A stretch of 64,000 nucleotides of DNA, from contig NZ_SNWM01000003.1 of the NCBI RefSeq assembly GCF_004362245.1, positions 310,001-374,000 on the forward strand. Reading direction: 5' to 3'. Source of the stretch: Pedobacter duraquae. GTDB lineage: Bacteria; Bacteroidota; Bacteroidia; Sphingobacteriales; Sphingobacteriaceae. Below the pieces are notes generated by a model that saw nothing but the letters and a program-made list of their open reading frames with translations, ran no database searches and was not told where the DNA came from. Shown here in pieces: positions 61,735-64,000 of the stretch (position 1 is the first letter of the stretch; every line of letters begins with the position of its first letter). Made by a program: the position numbers and the translations under genes.

Positions 61735-63960
61735 TTAAAACCCTAACTTCTCGTCTAATTCTGTTTTTGCCGAATCTGTCGGCTGGTATTGGTTACAATC
61801 AAATTCGATTGTTCTGGCAGTTTTAGGAGCTTCGAAATCTCCTCTGCTGATCTTTATGTTTGGATTGGCATAGACCCTCTTCATAAAACCCGCAAAAATA
61901 GGCAGCGCGGTATTGGCGCCCTCGCCCTGTCCGGTGCTCGTAAAGTGGAATGCCCTGTCTTCGCAGCCTGTCCATACACCGGCAACAAGTTGCGGTGTAA
62001 TAGCCATAAACCACCCGTCAGAGTTGTTCTGGGTAGTTCCGGTCTTGCCGCCAACAGGTGTGCGGATACCATAACGGTAGCCCAGTCTGGATCCTGTTCC
62101 GTTTTTGATTACACCTTCCAGCATGCGCGTCATAACATAAGCAACCTCTTCATTCATCACTACTTTTACTTGTGGCGACTTGCTGTACAGCACTACGCCA
62201 TTTCGATCCTCAATCCTGGTGATATAGGTAGGTTCTGTCCACACGCCTTTATTGGCGAATACACCATAGGCGCCAACCATGTCATAAACAGAAGCATCAA
62301 AAACGCCCAGGGCTATCGAAGGGTAGTCGGGCACATCGGAAGTAATACCCATTTTCTTTGCAAGTGTAGCTACCGCTGTAGGTCCTACAGCCTTCATTAA
62401 AAAGGCTGCAATATAGTTTTGCGAAAAAGCAAGCGCCGTTTGTAAGGTGATAGATCCCGGTAAATTGCCTGAAGATCTCGGCGTCCACGACGGACTGCCG
62501 GGAATATCAATAGTTACAGGCTCATTAGGAACGGTATAACAAGGAGAATATCCGTTTTCTATAGCTACGGCATAGGTGAAAGGTTTAGCTGTAGAACCTA
62601 CCTGTCTGGTTCCCATCTTTACCTGGTCATACTTAAAGTGTTCGTAGTTGATTCCACCTACCCAGGCTTTAACGAAACCCGTTTGCGGATCCATGGCCAT
62701 CATGGAATTCCGTAACAACATTTTATAATATTTTACGGAATCAATAGGCTTCATCACGGTATCAATATCGCCTTTCCAGGTAAAGATCGTCATCTCTGTA
62801 CGCGTGTTGAAATCCTTTTCAATTTCCTCGTCTGACTTGCCTTCCAATTGGAGCGCTTTATAACGATCCGATCTTTTCATACCCTGTACCAGCAATTTTT
62901 CATTCCCCTTAAAAGGATCTCTGCCTTTCCAGCTTTTCGAAAACTGCGCCTGCAAAGTTTTCATATATTCTTTTTGTGCCTGCTCAGCGTATACCTGCAT
63001 GTCGTAGTTGATCGTGGTAATCACTCGCAATCCATCTCGGTCGAGGTCGTATGGAGTACCATCAGCTCTCAGTATAGAACGTTCGGTGAAAATCCTTTTG
63101 ATATCCGACTTCAGCACGGCCCTGAAATAAGGGGCAATACCGTCATTTACAGTTGCGCCGTTAAAAATCAGGCCTAGTGGCTTAGCCTTTTGAACTTCGT
63201 ATTCAGCTTCGGTTAGCTTTTCCGCTTTTACCATTAAAGACATGACAGTATTCCGTCGGGCCAGCGAGCGCTCAGGGTTTCGTGTTGGCGAATACCGGGT
63301 AATTCCTTTCTGTAAACCAACAAGCGTGGCGGCCTGCGTAACGGTCAGCTTATCAGGAGTAGTATTGAAGTATACCCTGGCTGCAGATTTGATTCCAAAA
63401 GCCTGGTTGCCGAAATCGACAGTATTCAGATACATCGTAATGATCTCCTCCTTGGTATAGTTCCGCTCCAGCTTAACGGCAATTACCCATTCCTGAAATT
63501 TCTGCATCAGTCTTTTGAAGAAATTCTTCTGACGGCCTTCTTCAGAAAAAAGGTTTAGTGCCAATTGCTGGGTAATTGTACTACCACCCTGGCGCTTGCC
63601 AATCACATTATAAAAAAATATGGTAAACGTGCGTTTAAAATCTATCCCCGAATGATCCAGGAAACGGGTATCTTCGGTAGAAATTAATGCATTGATCACA
63701 TTTGGAGAAATCTCCGGATAACTTACATTCGACCTGTTCTGAACAAAATAGTTGCCGATAGGGCGACCGTCTTCACTCAGGATTTCTGTTGCCTGGTTAC
63801 TTTTAGGGTGCTCGATATCCCTGAAGGATGGAAGTGTACCAAAAACGCCAAAACCGATCGCGATGATGAAAAGGGAAAATAGGATTATACCACCAATCAG
63901 GACCTTCCAAAGCGTAAGGTTGTATTTTTGGATCTCTGAAGTGGAAAGGGGTTTATTCAT
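61735..63960 (-). CDS. class A penicillin-binding protein (PBP1A type)
   Basis: A bifunctional peptidoglycan synthase, 741 residues, anchored by one N-terminal helix (about 20-45). The glycosyltransferase (GT51) domain has the catalytic STEDTRFLDHSGID, GGSTITQQLALN and RNYTKEEIITMYLN motifs. The transpeptidase domain has the acyl-Ser in GSTAKPF, SxN as FSQN, and KTGTT. I take the start at 63960 (MNKPLSTSE); the ATG at 63987 would add nine residues. The C-terminus is short, without the extra domains of some PBP1A proteins. Co-transcribed with uvrC. Its upstream region is cut by the window end. Confidence 0.95.
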   Translation of the reverse strand: MNKPLSTSEIQKYNLTLWKVLIGGIILFSLFIIAIGFGVFGTLPSFRDIEHPKSNQATEILSEDGRPIGNYFVQNRSNVSYPEISPNVINALISTEDTRFLDHSGIDFKRTFTIFFYNVIGKRQGGSTITQQLALNLFSEEGRQKNFFKRLMQKFQEWVIAVKLERNYTKEEIITMYLNTVDFGNQAFGIKSAARVYFNTTPDKLTVTQAATLVGLQKGITRYSPTRNPERSLARRNTVMSLMVKAEKLTEAEYEVQKAKPLGLIFNGATVNDGIAPYFRAVLKSDIKRIFTERSILRADGTPYDLDRDGLRVITTINYDMQVYAEQAQKEYMKTLQAQFSKSWKGRDPFKGNEKLLVQGMKRSDRYKALQLEGKSDEEIEKDFNTRTEMTIFTWKGDIDTVMKPIDSVKYYKMLLRNSMMAMDPQTGFVKAWVGGINYEHFKYDQVKMGTRQVGSTAKPFTYAVAIENGYSPCYTVPNEPVTIDIPGSPSWTPRSSGNLPGSITLQTALAFSQNYIAAFLMKAVGPTAVATLAKKMGITSDVPDYPSIALGVFDASVYDMVGAYGVFANKGVWTEPTYITRIEDRNGVVLYSKSPQVKVVMNEEVAYVMTRMLEGVIKNGTGSRLGYRYGIRTPVGGKTGTTQNNSDGWFMAITPQLVAGVWTGCEDRAFHFTSTGQGEGANTALPIFAGFMKRVYANPNIKISRGDFEAPKTARTIEFDCNQYQPTDSAKTELDEKLGF

Positions 63961-64000
63961 TTTGATAATTGTTTTTATAAAATTCAAGGTACTGAATAAC

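Noticed and set aside
61789-62400. 203-codon plus-strand open frame
   Set aside because: Antisense to the transpeptidase domain of the penicillin-binding protein, with no family features.

Overview
The window reads as a chromosomal segment of a Bacteroidota bacterium, most likely family Sphingobacteriaceae (Pedobacter-like). The support is: a complete gldKLMN type IX secretion/gliding operon; an alternative complex III (actABCDEF) plus caa3-type oxidase cluster; promoters of the Bacteroidota type (-7 TAnnTTTG); few Shine-Dalgarno sequences; and Bacteroidota-typical families (DUF4251, DUF4271, DUF4286, DUF2461, HemW, an SdrA-like AraC/SDR pair). No rRNA, tRNA, CRISPR array, insertion sequence or prophage was seen; base composition looks even, so this appears to be core chromosome.

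Layout. 1-7 kb: a 5'-truncated glutaminyl cyclase lipoprotein, a DUF4251 protein, and a minus-strand M16 peptidase pair plus pgi. 7-13.5 kb: an M20D amidohydrolase, prfB with a programmed +1 frameshift, a SirB1-like protein, a methyltransferase, a BamA/TamA-type barrel and a deoxyhypusine-synthase-like protein that lacks the catalytic lysine. 13.7-30.3 kb: the respiratory block. actABCDEF-coxBA runs from one promoter to a terminator, directly followed by ctaA-ctaB-two coxC-type genes-subunit IV-a cysteine-free SCO-like protein-a DUF420 protein carrying an EF-hand-like loop. 30.3-33 kb: a small CxxC membrane protein, DUF2461, OmpA-like lipoprotein, rfbC, DUF4286. 33-39.3 kb: a TPR protein, then a lipoprotein S9 pseudo-peptidase in operon with a histidine kinase and response regulator. 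39.3-43.2 kb: VWA, MoxR-like AAA and metallophosphoesterase genes in one minus-strand operon. 43.3-49.4 kb: an NTF2-like protein, JmjC/cupin protein, fasciclin protein, an AraC regulator flanked by two SDR genes, and hemW. 49.6-55.1 kb: a YoeB-type toxin-antitoxin pair, a SNF2 helicase, DUF4271 and hemD. 55.2-64 kb: gldKLMN, then uvrC and a class A penicillin-binding protein on the minus strand.

How it works together. Quinol oxidised by alternative complex III passes electrons through its haem c subunits to the CuA site of CoxB and the haem-copper centre of CoxA; CtaA/CtaB make haem A, and the SCO-like and DUF420 proteins are probably oxidase assembly factors. GldKLMN form the trans-envelope motor/ring of the type IX secretion system.

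The points most worth a second look are: a lipoprotein pseudo-peptidase linked to a two-component system; an SCO homologue with all three copper ligands replaced; an EF-hand loop inside DUF420; a DHS homologue with Lys replaced by Gly; a repeated promoter layout (TAnnTTTG-N3/4-ATG) that predicts leaderless mRNAs; and candidate AraC half-sites spaced 21 bp. All assignments were made by eye; no database search was run.
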